DNA of 64,000 nt, taken from the NCBI GenBank assembly GCA_009792885.1, contig WMCF01000030.1, positions 5,000,891 to 5,064,890 of the forward strand, given 5' to 3'. The notes under the pieces were generated by a model, which saw only the letters and a program-made list of their open reading frames with translations, did no database searches and was not told the origin of the DNA. Below, in pieces: positions 51,801 to 64,000 of the stretch. This stretch comes from Eremophila alpestris peregrina (Eukaryota > Chordata > Aves > Passeriformes > Alaudidae). Every line of letters begins with the position of its first letter. The stretch's first letter is position 1. The position numbers and the translations under genes were made by a program.

Positions 51801-53404
51801 TAAAAATCAGGACAGAGTTTACAGCCATCTTCAGACTCTCATGGTTTATGCATGTATTAATTTACATTGAGCTAAAGACATGCTTGTGTGTACATTCCTT
51901 GATATGTTCCTGTTCTATCATTTCTTTGTATTACACTGCATCTTTTCCACAGATGGAATATTTATGTCAGGAGACAAAAACTGCAAGCTCTGCATGGTTT
52001 ATATCATGATTATGTGCATAGTATCTAACGAAATTTAAATCACTGATTGTGAGACAAAAAGCCTAAGAAAATGCATGTTAAGAACAAGTCCATACAGTTA
52101 TTTATCACACTGTAGAATAGCAAGTCAATGTACACTGACGCATTACCCGGTTTCAGATTAAGGGCACACAAAAGGCAGACCTGCATTGTATTTTAAACAC
52201 CCAGGCTGCAGCATCCTCTCAGAACAATTCCTGCATTACTTTGCCAGGAACAGTTATCCACGAATTTGGTCACTACTTCTGTGAGAAACCTACAGCTGAA
52301 CTGCCATGAAATATTTTTATAGTATCAAAAAATAAATTTAGAAAGCTGTACTCAGTGAAAACCTCCATTTGCTTACCATGCATCATGCTTACCACAGTCA
52401 ACACTTCACTGAGTGAGAGCTCTTCTAAAGGAAAACTGATAGCCCAGCCATATTTAAATCTTTTATTAATCTGAAAGGGTTCTCACCTACTATTTTGTAT
52501 ATATAACATTTTTTAACAGCTACAGAGTGTTAAAAGGACTACAAAAGAAAAAGGGTCTAACTAATTAGTGAGGATAACTAACTCAGATTCTATTAACTAT
52601 TCTGCAAAGTTCCCACAAGAGCAGAAAGATATATATTCACAGGCTTCCAGTGATCCATTACCAAAACCCTTAGGTGAAATCTCTCAGCTCCTGACAGCCG
52701 AATATTTCACATCTGGTTTTATGTTAAATATGCACAGCAATTCTGTTGCAAAACTAATTATTTAGGTGTTTTTGTTTTCTTCCTGAAAACACTGTATTCC
52801 AGAAGAAAGTGGAAAAAGATCAAGAAATAACTAGGGAGACATAGAGATAAATTATACAAGACACAATATGGCCATTTCATTAGCATAAAAACTTTTTTTA
52901 CTGTAAAGCTCAGATATCCAAAGTAATTAAATCTATCCATATTGTCTTTCACACCTCTACAACACTAGGCCAGTCTGGGCCATATGCCTTATAAAATAAA
53001 CATACAGAGGGTTTTAAGAGGCAATGTTAGTCATCGTTCATGAGCAAGTGTCAAGCAATCTGACAAAAAGGCCTTTGAGCAATACTTTTTGGGGGAGACA
53101 TTCCTGACAGGTTCATCTCTGGTGGCACTGTCAGCCCTGCCATGTCTAGTAACATCACGCTTCACCATCCCACACTGGTTAAAACCAGCAGCACCTCAGT
53201 TAACACTGGTTAATGAGAGAAATGGACTCATTATGCTTTTCAGCAGACAGACATAAAAGGAAGAAAAAGTATCTGATTTTGGCTTGAACAGAATATGAAG
53301 AAAAAGTATTTGGCTCTGTCTCTTTTTAGATTGTAATATACGTGATTATGTATTAAATTGCCATAGTAAAAATTTAGGATGGTGAAACTTGGCAGCAATT
53401 ATGT
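48802..53404. other. No gene seen; weak TATA-like site
   Basis: Mostly AT-rich. A moderately GC-rich stretch with scattered CpG lies at 51280-51600. On the minus strand a GAATATATAGG motif (about 50984-50994) is followed by a pyrimidine-rich stretch, a weak promoter-like arrangement upstream of MYO16. No exon could be supported. Confidence 0.4.
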
Positions 53405-53845
53405 GACAGGCTAAACTACATCCTCCATCCTGCAAGGAATGAGAGAGAGAATTCAACCATGCTAAGTGCAAGGTCCTGCACCTGGGTCAGGGAGCCCCCA
53501 GTATCAGTAGAGTCTGAGGGATGAAGGGATTGGGAGCAGCCCTGCTGAGAAGGACTGGGAGTTACTGATGAAAAGCTGGACATGAGCCAGCAACGTGTGC
53601 TTGCAGCCCAGAAAGCCAACAATGTCCTGGGCTGCATCAAAAGAAATATGGTAGATGAAGGGAGGGGTTCCTGCCCCTCTCCTCTGCCCTTAGGAGACCC
53701 CCAACTCTGGAAACATTCAAGGTCAGGCTGGACAGGGCTCTGAGCAAACTGATCGAGTTGAAGGTGACACTGCTCATTGCAGAAGAGGGCTGGACTAGAT
53801 GACCTTTAAAGGTCCCTTTCAATCCAAAATGTTCTATGATTTTAC
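53405..53845 (+). mobile_element. CR1 LINE fragment with internal deletion, plus orientation
   Basis: The left part matches CR1 from AAGTGCAAGGTCCTGCACCTGG (about 53464) through GAGCCAGCAACGTGTGCTTG and GCCTGGGCTGCATCAAAAG-type sequence near 53630, to CTGCCCTTAGGAGACCCCCAACTCTGG. It then jumps straight to the region near the 3' end: AACATTCAAGGTCAGGCTGGACAGGGC near 53712, GGCTGGACTAGATGACCTTTAAAGG near 53790, and TTCTATGATTTTA at the end. The roughly 350-400 bases normally between these parts, starting with the GGAGTACTGC block, are absent. The 3' terminus is intact. Confidence 0.9.
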
Positions 53846-56800
53846 ATTTTTTACAGAAAGCATTAAGGTACAGGACAGACTCTTGAATGGGGCAAGCTGT
53901 TGACTTAGCATTTGCATCAGACAAACTGGGAACAGTGCTGTTCTCTATATGCTCTGATTTCTTCTCCCCTAACATGCACTGGTCCACTTCCATCAGGGAA
54001 GAATGTGGGACTGTTTGACAAAGGAGGGTTGCACTGCTGCACCACAGCTGGACTGCTGGGTTAATCAAGCCCATGAGCAGCAAGTATCCACCTGCACCAG
54101 GGCACTGTGCAATTTCCCATTCTCCAGGAGTTCCTGTGCCAAAAATACGTGGCCAGTTGCTCAAGTGTGAATAACAGCCCCCAGATAACTGGGAAAAAAA
54201 GGCACAAACTTTTCAAAAGGTGGCATCTGGCAACCTCATCAGGCCCCTTATTTTAGAATACCATATCTTTTTTTTTTTAATTTTGTAACGTATTTAGTTT
54301 TATTATGTGGATAATAATCATTAATAGGCTTTGAAGAAGAAGTGAAAACATAAATGGGAAGAAAACACAGAAAGCAAGGTGTATTGCTATCAGCAGGAAG
54401 TTCTGACATATTGAAGGGCTGTATCAAAGAGAAATAAGAACAACAGATAACTGCAAGTGCAGAGACTAGGATGAACCTTCAGATGTGGCAGCTAAACTTG
54501 GGGTAAAAGGAAGCCACAATTGGAATACTTAAAAAGCCAAAATCTGTTTCACCTGCTGGAAAGACATTATTTCCAGTGCAATCTTTTGCTAGGCTGGAGA
54601 CTAGAGGAAGAACAGAGAAGAAACCACAATGGTGATGGGTTGTCCATGTCATAAACAAAGATTTCAAGTGTAAGAAAAAAAAAAAAAGACTTTGTTTTTT
54701 AGAATGAGTCAGAAGGAGAAAATACTTCATTGTCAGTGATTTTACAGAACAAATTGCACAATGTGTTTATTCACAAGAAAGGGATACTACCCATGTTAGG
54801 TATTCTCTCCTGACTGAACTCCAGCAAAAATTCAAAAGAGAAAAAAGATAAAAAGCACATTTACAATCTGGCCATATAAACTATGGAATTATACCTAGAC
54901 AAGCTCTGAGGGCATTGTAAACCTACTTTCTCTAAAGTAAAGGTACTATTGGCAGGATCTCAATCACAGCTCCAGTGGTTCTCTAAAGACTACACCAGTG
55001 TTTAAGTCTACAAAAAGGCACAAATGTTTTTGAACTGGGGACAAAGACTGAGCTGGAATTAAATCTGGTGATAAAACACTTAATGTATTTGATTTTGTCC
55101 AGCTCAGCAAAAACATAGATAAAATAGAAGCCGGGTCAAAAAACAAGACTTATTTAGCTCTTCTAGAAAAACTCCTTGCCCCCTCTTCCTATAGAGAGAA
55201 AACAGCCAATTTCATTCTTTGTAGAAATTCAGCATTCAATGAAATTACAGAGATATTTAAAGAGCATCTTGGAACAGGTCAGCCATCACCAGGATAGTTC
55301 TGTTTCTTAGGATAAACACCCCTCTAGGGATCACCATCTCAGAATAGACACTGCTTTCATATCTCAGTCTCCAAGGCTCAGACCTTAGAAATGTACCTGT
55401 GAAGTGCTTCCTAAAGCAACCTAGCAAACAAGAACACTTTAAAATAAGGTTTTGCTGTCAAGGACTGACACACTGTATTGTACTCACGTCATGTAAGTAT
55501 CTTGTTACTCTTTCAGTGCCTCGTGGTGTCACAAACAACTGAACATTTAATAATGTTATCATCTTAGTATTTTGCCATTCATATATAACTGAAAGATTTG
55601 ACAGAGGTACACAGGACTATCCAAAAGCAATTTGAATAATAAGAAAAACACCATGACTACTGGTTTTAAATACATGACAGATGCTCCCCATTTATGCCAT
55701 TTTTGCTCAGTGCATCAAAGCTTGTTATATTCCTTCAGATGTTACAACTTCATTGCACTACTTATGGGTTTAAGACAGCAGACAAAAAAAGTGGAATGCA
55801 GAGTAATATTGACATGGCTCATATGTTTTGACAAGTGATAGTGCTTAGCAATCAAACCTTGGCCATTCTATCCAGCTGCAAACAAGCCACTCTTCAGAGA
55901 ACATCTGGTAGCTGTATGCTTTAACAGGAAGCTGGGATGAGCCCTAGCAGATGTAGACACTTAGCAAGGACTCTGTGCTGATTTTCTCTACAGAGTCAAT
56001 GCAGAACAAAACACAGCGTTTTCTTCAAATAAATTTTTAGATGATCTTGCATTTCAGATGGATGTGAGATTTGCTCCAGAGATTGCAGCAACAAATACAG
56101 TCTAATCACTCAATCAATCACTCAGTGTGGTTGACCTCTAGAGAACCAGATTACTTTTTGTTTTCTCTTCCCTCTTCCCTTCCTGCAACTTTTGTACCCT
56201 TTCCTTGTTTTCCCATTTCACTGGAAATGCCTCGATTTTTCAGGAAGCTGGCAATCTTCCTCCTATTCTTCTACCTAGAGACTGAGAAAAGCGAAAAAAT
56301 ATCCTTTTTCTTCTTCCCTATATACTGTTGTAACTGAATGCATATGGCTGGAATAATCTGTAATTATTCTTTAATGTATTGAAAACAGCAGGATAAAATC
56401 ATAGGATATTATTACCCACTACTGATGAAGTTTGCAAAATTACCAGTAGAAGTAAAGTACCATTTGAAAGTATTACTTGCTTCCTGTCACACCCAAAAAG
56501 ACAGTTTTTTAGGCTGTGAGTAGGTCTGTGTAGCAGTTCCTTAACTGGATGAGATGAAGAACCCACTTGTTGTGGGAGAGCCTAGAATAGAAGTAATAAC
56601 AAGGCCAAATACAAGAAGAAATCCCAATAGTCTCATATATGGCTAGGCTTATGTTTGGCACTGGTAGGGACTCAATAATTAACTTCTTCATTACAATGTG
56701 TGAACATGCTTTTTAAAATTAGATTTCTTAATAGATTTGATGAATGACTGCTGGAGAGAAGCTGCAGACATTTTATATGCAAAGTCCCCTATGAGATTGA

Positions 56801-59800
56801 AAAGACACCACCAAGACATGTTAAAATGACAAGCAGAAAAACATGACAGCCATCACAATGCTTAGACATAAGAAAAAAATGAAAAAATAAATCCATGAAT
56901 TTCCATGTAAAAAGTTATTATGTGATCAGATAGATTTTTTTTGAAGTTCAGAATATTCGAGAAAGAAATAGGCAAGAAGATGAGTTCAATTCAACACGAA
57001 AAATGTACTGCGATCTATCCCTAATTTGTTTGTTTTCTGATTGGTTTGATCATTTTTAAACCAGGAAACAAATAATGACTATACTATTAGATGCATAAAA
57101 AGTCAAGAGTAGAACAGAGGAATTGTGTATCCTTTATCAGAGCAAATGTTACTACAACAATGTAAATCTTGAAGAATAATTAGGGAAAACATGAAAGGAC
57201 TGCAGAAGGAGTCCTTGAGATAGAAGGTATACCTAATTTAGGAAAAAATTAACTTGGACAGCTCCAAAAACCAAAGAACTGATAGAATCAGACTCCTGGG
57301 ACTGTAGGACAGCACAGATAATAGGGTGGCAATTTAAAAATCTTAGAAATTACTCTAATACTTGGTGTCCTAAAGGGAAAAATAAAAAAAAAAAAAGAAT
57401 TGATGTTGAAGATTTTTAAGGGGTGGTGAACTGACAGTATTTCAAATTAGTCAACCATGACATTCAAAACACCTACCAAAACAAAACCACATGTACCAAA
57501 TGCAAGTGCTACAGACCAAGACCAGAATGAATTTAAGTTTAAACAGAAATGACAAGATACTAAGGGGAGTTCTGTAAATACAACATTAATATTGGACAAC
57601 TGACAACTATTGTGCTGGCAATTATGATGTACATTACAGTTCTAGTAGACACTGTAAGCAAAATGCAACATTATTAAATTATTAAACGTATTTTAAAAAT
57701 CTGAAAAGCAAAGACTAATCTTAGACAAGAAAAGCTACACAAGGCTTATTTTATTTTCTGAATTTTCTACTGCACATTTTATCTCACACTCAATACAATA
57801 CCACTTCTTTTCCCCAGCCTTTCTGCACTTCATTTGTCATGTAACTCAGCACAGGTTGTTAATGCATATTTGTCTCAGTGGTTTCCTATGAAGCACAGAG
57901 AAAATGGGAGGGAAGGGGTGCAAGGTATGGAAAACTACACTTTTACTAAATTGACTGTGCTGCCATATGTGGGCAGTGTAGCACCATGCAGCTGGGATGG
58001 TCTCTGTTTCTGCACCCTCCTCAGTTTTCAACGTTCATATTTTCTTATTTCCTTTTTTTCCTTTGTCTGTGACAACATGTAAAGAATTCTTCATTCTGAC
58101 CACAAAGACCAGGTGAGAGTCCAGCTTGGTTAAGAACAATAATCAAATCAAAGGGTATGATGGTAAGAACTTTTGAAATGACATAAGAGATCATGATATT
58201 GCTTGAAGATGATATGGACAAGTCTATAAACTCACTGGACAAGAGAGGCATGCTGAATTTACTGCACTCTGCTTGAACATAACAGAACTACATCTCATTC
58301 TCAAATTAGCAAAGAATAGATCAGAAGTTAACAGGAATTAGGCAGCTGCTTTAGAAAGAAAGGGGGAATGAGAAAAATATATGAAGAAGCAAGGAAAGAG
58401 AGGTATAGTAAGATGACTGTTAAAGGCACTGATTTATGGGGGGGGGGTCCAAGAAACAGTAAGAACGTAGTAAATCTTTATAATTTTAATAACATTTTCT
58501 GAGGTCAAAGAAAAGGGCATTCTGTGAGGCCATTTACAAACGAAGACAGTCAGAAAGATGTGGAAAAGAACTTCTTCCATGTGAGCAGTGAACAGGTCAC
58601 AGCTGAGATGTCAGTGATCAAGAACAATAAAAGGGAGGAATCCCCAAGCAGAGACTAAGAATGATGTGAAGAGCACTGAGGATTAATCACAAGATGCTTG
58701 ATAATCAGTTCCTTCAAACAGAAGTAAATGAAATATTCAGGACAGATCTCTAAGTTTTGTACAAACATGAATAATTGAGGAAAAAGTCATCAAGTCAGGA
58801 AACAGCTGGTTTACACATGACCCAGTAAAGAGTAAGGCACCTTTGTACAGTTACTGCACACACCCCTAGAGCATCAGTAACCATCAGCACATGAGCTGAA
58901 TTTTGTTGAAATTCAGATAGCTGGAATCCAGTTTTCCTATTTTATAATAATATACTTTTTGTATATTTCATTCCTCGTGATCTGAAAACCAGTGGAACTT
59001 AAGAGTACATTCACTTTTTACTCCAATGGCTGGCTGTTCATAACATACAAGATTTATTTCTTTGCTCTCATATGAACTTATTCTTTTAATCAAACACTGT
59101 ATTACAAAAGTAGTTATTATTTTAGTTTTGTTTTCTTGAAAATACAGTAGTAACTACCTTTAATTTCAAACAGCAAAGGACGAATGAGAAAGTAAGAAAA
59201 AGAAATGTACAAGTATAATAGGGTAAAGCACATCTGTAAAGAAGAATTATACAGCAGGGTAAATCATGTCATTCCAACCAATTTATAATGCTTTTTTGTT
59301 TGATTGGGTTTTTTTGTTTTCATTTATAGCAGAGTTTTCCTTCAGAAAGAAGAGAAGCATTCAGCTCCTCTCCATCCTGGCAGAGGGCAAAACTGCACGA
59401 GAAATTATTTCCTTCACCCATTAGCCAAAATACCTTATGCTGAAATCTCCACGGGTTGCTACTTCCAGGCTGTAAATTCTTAGAAGAGAAAACCACACAA
59501 GTTGGTGCTGACTATAAACCATTCTTTGATTCTTAGATTTTAACCTCAACATCAGCAGGGGTTCTGTCACTGCCTTCAAAGGATGCAAAGTGAAACACTT
59601 TAAAGCGAATGACCTAAGATTATTGGAAAATAACATAAATGAGCTGTCTTGGAAAAAATAATTAGCAATTATGCATAGCACACCAGGACTAATTTGCTTA
59701 ACATCTCCCAAATGCTCCTGTTACAGTTGGTGTTAACTGGAGACTATGCATTGATCCATTTCTCAGTATCTTTGTCATTTCAAAACCACCCTTCCTTATC

Positions 59801-61698
59801 ATTACCAACATATTTCTGTCATATTTGAGGACAACATTAGCAGTAGGTAATGCTAATTTGACTAGAGAAATTAGTGGGATTTTTTTTTTCACCAAATCTA
59901 GGTCCAACCTTTTATTGGACTTGGATGAATTCAACAGTGGATCAGCACCTTTTACTATCAATTCTTATGTATATTCTAAGTAAATCAAACATTTAATTGG
60001 CATAGCTTTATTGAATTAGGTTCTGTATGTTTTAAGGAGAAAAATAATTACATCTGCTAAAAAATATCAACATTTGCTAAACATAATTATAGTGCCTGAA
60101 GGTAACACACATTCAGAGTATTTGCTAAGGACAGTTTCATATTAGGGAGCATTCAGTCATCAGAAGCAAGTTTCAAAAATGGACTTTGAACACATGAAAA
60201 CAGCTATAAAAGCTAAGCACACATACACACCAACAGTAAGATGGAAGGTTCAAATTCTTTGTGATATTAACATTTTATTATTATTATTGTGTGTTTTTAA
60301 CTTTTTTCTCCTTTTGATTTAAATACCATACGTAATACAGAAGACGAGCTATAGACGATTTCTGAGGATCAATGTAAAATGCACAACCACACTAAGAATA
60401 CTTCAAAATTGGCACAGGTCAAGAGTGAGTTAACAGGGTCTTTCAAAGACTAACTAAGGGGATTATATAATCTATATAAAGATGATAGAAAAATATGATT
60501 CAGTAGATACAGATTATTTCACAATGAGTCTGGGGGTGACAAGGCAGGTCATAAGATTTTCTTCACTGCATGAAGGTGCTGATGATGGACATATGAAAGA
60601 CAGCTCCTGATGTGTCAAAGGGACACCATATCTCAGGAGCTCTGAGGAACTACAACCTTGATAACTGACATTAATATACCCCAAAGAAATATAAATGTGA
60701 CTGTGACCCCTGCAGAGACAAAAAAAAACCCTAAAAAAAACCCCAAAAACAAACAAACCAAAAAACTAAAAGTTGGTGCAATCTCATGAATGCAATCTGA
60801 GACATTAGGCAAAAAAGTAATGCCCTTTACAATGCAGCTCAGAAAATCTGCAGCAAATGAACTGCATAGAAGGAAGGAAAGAAGGTTGTCAGATTTCAAC
60901 TTTTTTTGACAAAATAATTAATAGCTTATTTTTCTTTTGTTGGTGTTGTTTTGTTGTTGTTTCCTCTTTTTTCAGTATAAATATTTGAAACCAGACCTTA
61001 TTTTGCATGTTATATTTCTGGTTACAATTATCTGAAACTAAAAGCAAGTTCAAGGTAGTTGGCCAACGTCAAAGAATTTCACATTAGTCAGCACAATTAA
61101 GACTTTAATTCAGGAGGTAAAATGTCTCTGTTGCAAGCATCAAAATTGCCAGCATAGGCAAGAACACCACTACAAGCCATGATGGCTACCTCACATTGTT
61201 CCTCAGAGGAGCTGCAGCCCCCAGCTCCCCACTGATCCTCCACCTGTAAACTGAGAGTCCTGCAGCTCCCCAAGATGCCCTCTGACATGCTGCAAACAGT
61301 AACAATGAGTGGGAAAAGAGCAAGGAGTTCAAAAATGAAACAGATGCATGAAAGGAGCAAGGTGCACCCAGATTGTCTCAGCTATTAAACACAGAGATCC
61401 TACTACTCTTCTCCAGTATATAAGTCAATGATAAACAGCTGGAAGCTACCACCTTCTTCACAGACCTTTGTCTTTCTCTGGATTTTCCCCACACTACACA
61501 GTGGAAAAAGAAATACTTTCCTCCCCATATAAGAATTTTGTAAGTTCAGCTTTTAAGCAACCAGTGTTGGGGGTTTTAGCTGTTCTCTGATTTGATAAAT
61601 ACAATTTGTATTGTATTTTACTTTTTTGGCTTTTTTTCATATGATCATTTTGAGTCTCATGGAGACTCAACAATTCTTTTGTCCTCCTTTATCAGCAG
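53846..61698. other. No gene seen
   Basis: AT-rich sequence. A G run of ten lies at 58438-58447, an A-rich patch interrupted by C at 60720-60770, and a TTA repeat near 60277-60288. Open frames of up to 175 codons (53637-54164, minus strand) overlap the CR1 end and show no domain. Confidence 0.45.
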
Positions 61699-61812
61699 GG
61701 TACCAAGAAATGGTGATAGAGGAGATTGCTGGCAGCAGTGAGGATGACTATCAGAGAAGTGAAGGCAAGAAAGTGAGAGCTCACTCAAGGTGCACTGCTT
61801 CCAGTCCTCCTG
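61699..61812 (+). other. Exon-like open segment with splice signals (unrecognised)
   Basis: A 114-base stretch is preceded by a strong acceptor, a pyrimidine-rich tract from about 61676 ending CAG at 61696-61698. It is followed by a consensus donor, GTGAGT at 61813-61818. In one frame it is open for 37 codons plus split codons at both ends (phase 1 to phase 1, length divisible by three), giving an acidic then basic peptide. The peptide begins YQEMVIEEIAGSSEDDYQRS and continues EGKKVRAHSRC. I do not recognise a family. It is antisense to and upstream of MYO16. It could be an exon of an unannotated transcript, part of a retroelement, or chance; no partner exon was identified. Confidence 0.25.
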
Positions 61813-64000
61813 GTGAGTATGCCCTCAGTCAGTCACAACGGAAGAGAAAGGCACATCTGCAGCTGTTGGCTCTGCACCCCCACCAACTGCTCCAAACACA
61901 TCAAGGGTAGAGAAACCAGAGAGAAGGGTGAGCAGCTGCTGTCAGCTGTCGGGCTCTCACAAGCACATCCATCAGTCCAGCTCCAGTTGGCCATGCTGTG
62001 ACACAATCTGGGAGAGCTGCCCCAGGACTGCAGTGTCAGGGACAGCAGCCCTCAGGTGCTGGCTCAGCCCACACACAGGCCCTCCTGGCACAGCAGCAGC
62101 ACAGCACAGAGGGCAGGCAGAGGGGTACAACACAGACCTGCAGGCTCTGTGCATTGCAGACAGGTGGCAGCTTATCTGTCCCTGACAATGATGTTTGATG
62201 GGAATCTTGCTGAAAGACAGAGGAGCAGGCTCCTGTCCCTACCAGACACCTCCTAGGGCAGTGGGAGGCTGGAACATAGGAACAGGCAAGACTGAGTGAC
62301 TGTGAAATGCCTTGGTGGATAAGGAGGGGTAGGGTTGTGCCTGACTGAAAGGAGATCAGAGCTGGACAGCACAGCAGTGCCACAGCTGGGGAGCTGCAGC
62401 AGCAGTGTCTGTATCTTGATTGAAAAAAACTTCTTTTTTTCTCCTCAGTGAAAATCTGGCGGAGAGGAGACCAGATGTTTGACAGCAGTAAGGTGAAGAA
62501 AATGCTGCTTTGACATGCATCAGCCTGAGACAGTCTTTGACTTTGCATGATATTGCCTTACACATTAATAGCATTTTCTTGTCCAAGCTTCATTTTCCAA
62601 AACACCTCTTTAAAAGTCTTCCAGAATCCCTGACCTTGATGTCAACACTCTGATCTTTCAGTGGTTTGGTGTCACTGAGTTTTAGTTTTATTTGCATCCT
62701 GGGACCCCTCCTAGCCAAAGAAGGAGGCAGCTCCTCCCCGGTAAGGAACACAACACTTCTACTTAGCTGTTCTGGCTGCTCACTGGGTGGCTATGTACCA
62801 AGGTCATTCATGGAATATTCCCGCAGATTAGAATGTTAAGTTAATAACACACTCTTCTAAAAATGAGCATCTCTACAGTACATTTCCTGTATCTCTTTGG
62901 GCCTTTTTATAAATATTCATACACACAAATTATAAGGAAACTCTTAAACAAAACCTAAGGACAAAATCTCTTGTGTAACAAGCTAAAACAGTAGGTTTGT
63001 TGTGCAGAGAGGATTTGCTGGCAAATACACACAGGCTACTGTTTGAATAGGTAATGTCATGGTCCATCTACTGCTCTTGGATGACCCAATTGTACTTATT
63101 TCCCTGTAGGAACACCACAAAGAACATCAGTGTTCATTTTTATAGAGTATGAGGTATTCAAGAAAAAAAATCAGTGTGGGAGCTAGACTGTATTCCTTTC
63201 AGTTTCTGTTTAGATCTACATCTAAAGGGAATAATAACCCATCAAGGAAGACAATTTAACTATGACAATACTGAAGTTTTGAAAGGCAGCACAAAGACTC
63301 CCTAGCTCTCTATGGTATTGCAGCTTTTCTACTGATAAAGTAGGTAAGGAAAGCTTAGATTTTTTCAGATGATCTATGATATTTAACTATACCTGAGAGA
63401 CGAAGGACAGATGCTTCACAAATAAGATTTGCATATCAAGGGTTGGCTTTGCAACCCAAATAACTGACACCAAAGTTTTACATGAAAATGGTATTAAGGT
63501 GTATGTTCACATGGACATTTTAAGAAGAGTACTGAAGAACTAAATCACATTTTGCAGGGAACAAATGTCATTGATGTTATTTTCAAGACCAAAAGCAAAA
63601 AAATTAATAGAGAGCCACTTACATAAGACATAGTACTGGTAATCACAGAAATTATTATATGAATCATAAGCAATGGAAAGGTGTAAAAAAAAATTGTGAT
63701 GCTGCAAATCCACTGAAAACTTCTCTCCTGAATTAGCCTCATGACTGGGGAAAAAAAAGTAGTTATCCTGAATTTAGGTGGAATTTTTAATTATTATTTG
63801 TCTCTATTACCATGATTGGTATTTTTCATTTCACATATATGATCTGATCCACAGGAAAAGCATGCTGGGCTTGAAACATTCAGTGTATAATCTTTCTCTT
63901 TCTGAAACTTACACCTCTCTACATGAATTTGTGTCTTCCACAGAATTTATGATGAAATTTTTGCTTCTATCCTTAAGGAACAATGCAAATGTTTAGGGGA
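61813..64000. other. GC-richer block then AT-rich sequence, no gene seen
   Basis: From about 61810 to 62420 the sequence is unusually rich in CAG/CTG and G+C for this window. It holds overlapping open frames on both strands, the longest 170 codons at 62036-62548 on the minus strand, none with a recognised domain. Beyond 62420 it returns to ordinary AT-rich DNA with nothing recognisable. Confidence 0.45.

Noticed and set aside
53637..54164. 175-codon open frame on the minus strand
   Set aside because: It overlaps the CR1 3' end, has no domain or coding-like pattern and no splice context.
62036..62548. 170-codon minus-strand frame as a gene
   Set aside because: The block is GC-rich with several overlapping frames on both strands; the Cys/Ser/Leu-rich peptide matches nothing I know. 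Kept only as a composition finding.
1..64000. CRISPR arrays, operons, phage or integrative elements
   Set aside because: No regularly spaced repeats, no dense coding, no Shine-Dalgarno-led gene runs; exon-intron structure and CR1/ERVL repeats show vertebrate nuclear DNA.

Overview
The window is vertebrate nuclear DNA, almost certainly from a bird. It is AT-rich, intron-dominated and has no prokaryotic gene organisation. The CR1 LINE fragments carry the typical avian 3' end, and there are avian ERVL-type long terminal repeats. I cannot name the species; the ERVL LTR style would fit a songbird but does not prove it.

The only protein-coding gene I can support is MYO16 (unconventional myosin XVI), on the minus strand. 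Three consecutive coding exons are present: the exon with the conserved initiator methionine (31050-31302), the next exon (5285-5355) and a third (2859-3002). They join in one open frame across GT-AG introns of about 25.7 kb and 2.3 kb. Together they encode the first 146 residues: a basic N-terminal segment with an RVxF-type protein phosphatase 1 docking motif, then the start of the ankyrin-repeat domain. The remaining ankyrin repeats, motor domain and tail lie beyond position 1. The 5' untranslated exon and promoter are either upstream of 31.3 kb or outside the window; I could not place them with confidence.

The rest is intron or 5' flank with mobile-element remnants. CR1 fragments lie at 1.75-2.35, 20.1-20.5, 34.98-35.33, 42.46-42.72, 48.37-48.80 and 53.4-53.85 kb. 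Two ERVL-type solo LTRs lie in opposite orientation at 21152-21744 and 40053-40635, each with a recognisable 5-bp target-site duplication. A different, very GC-rich LTR-like element at 28770-29373 forms a local CpG island inside the large MYO16 intron. A further LTR-like block with a poly(A) signal lies at 17909-18415. On the plus strand at 61699-61812 there is an exon-like open segment with strong splice signals; I do not recognise its product.

I found no CRISPR array, operon, tRNA, rRNA or other stand-alone gene system, and nothing I would call a previously undescribed biological system. The observations most worth checking are the start-codon context of the MYO16 first coding exon, the plus-strand exon-like segment, and the GC-rich LTR with duplicated E-box units.
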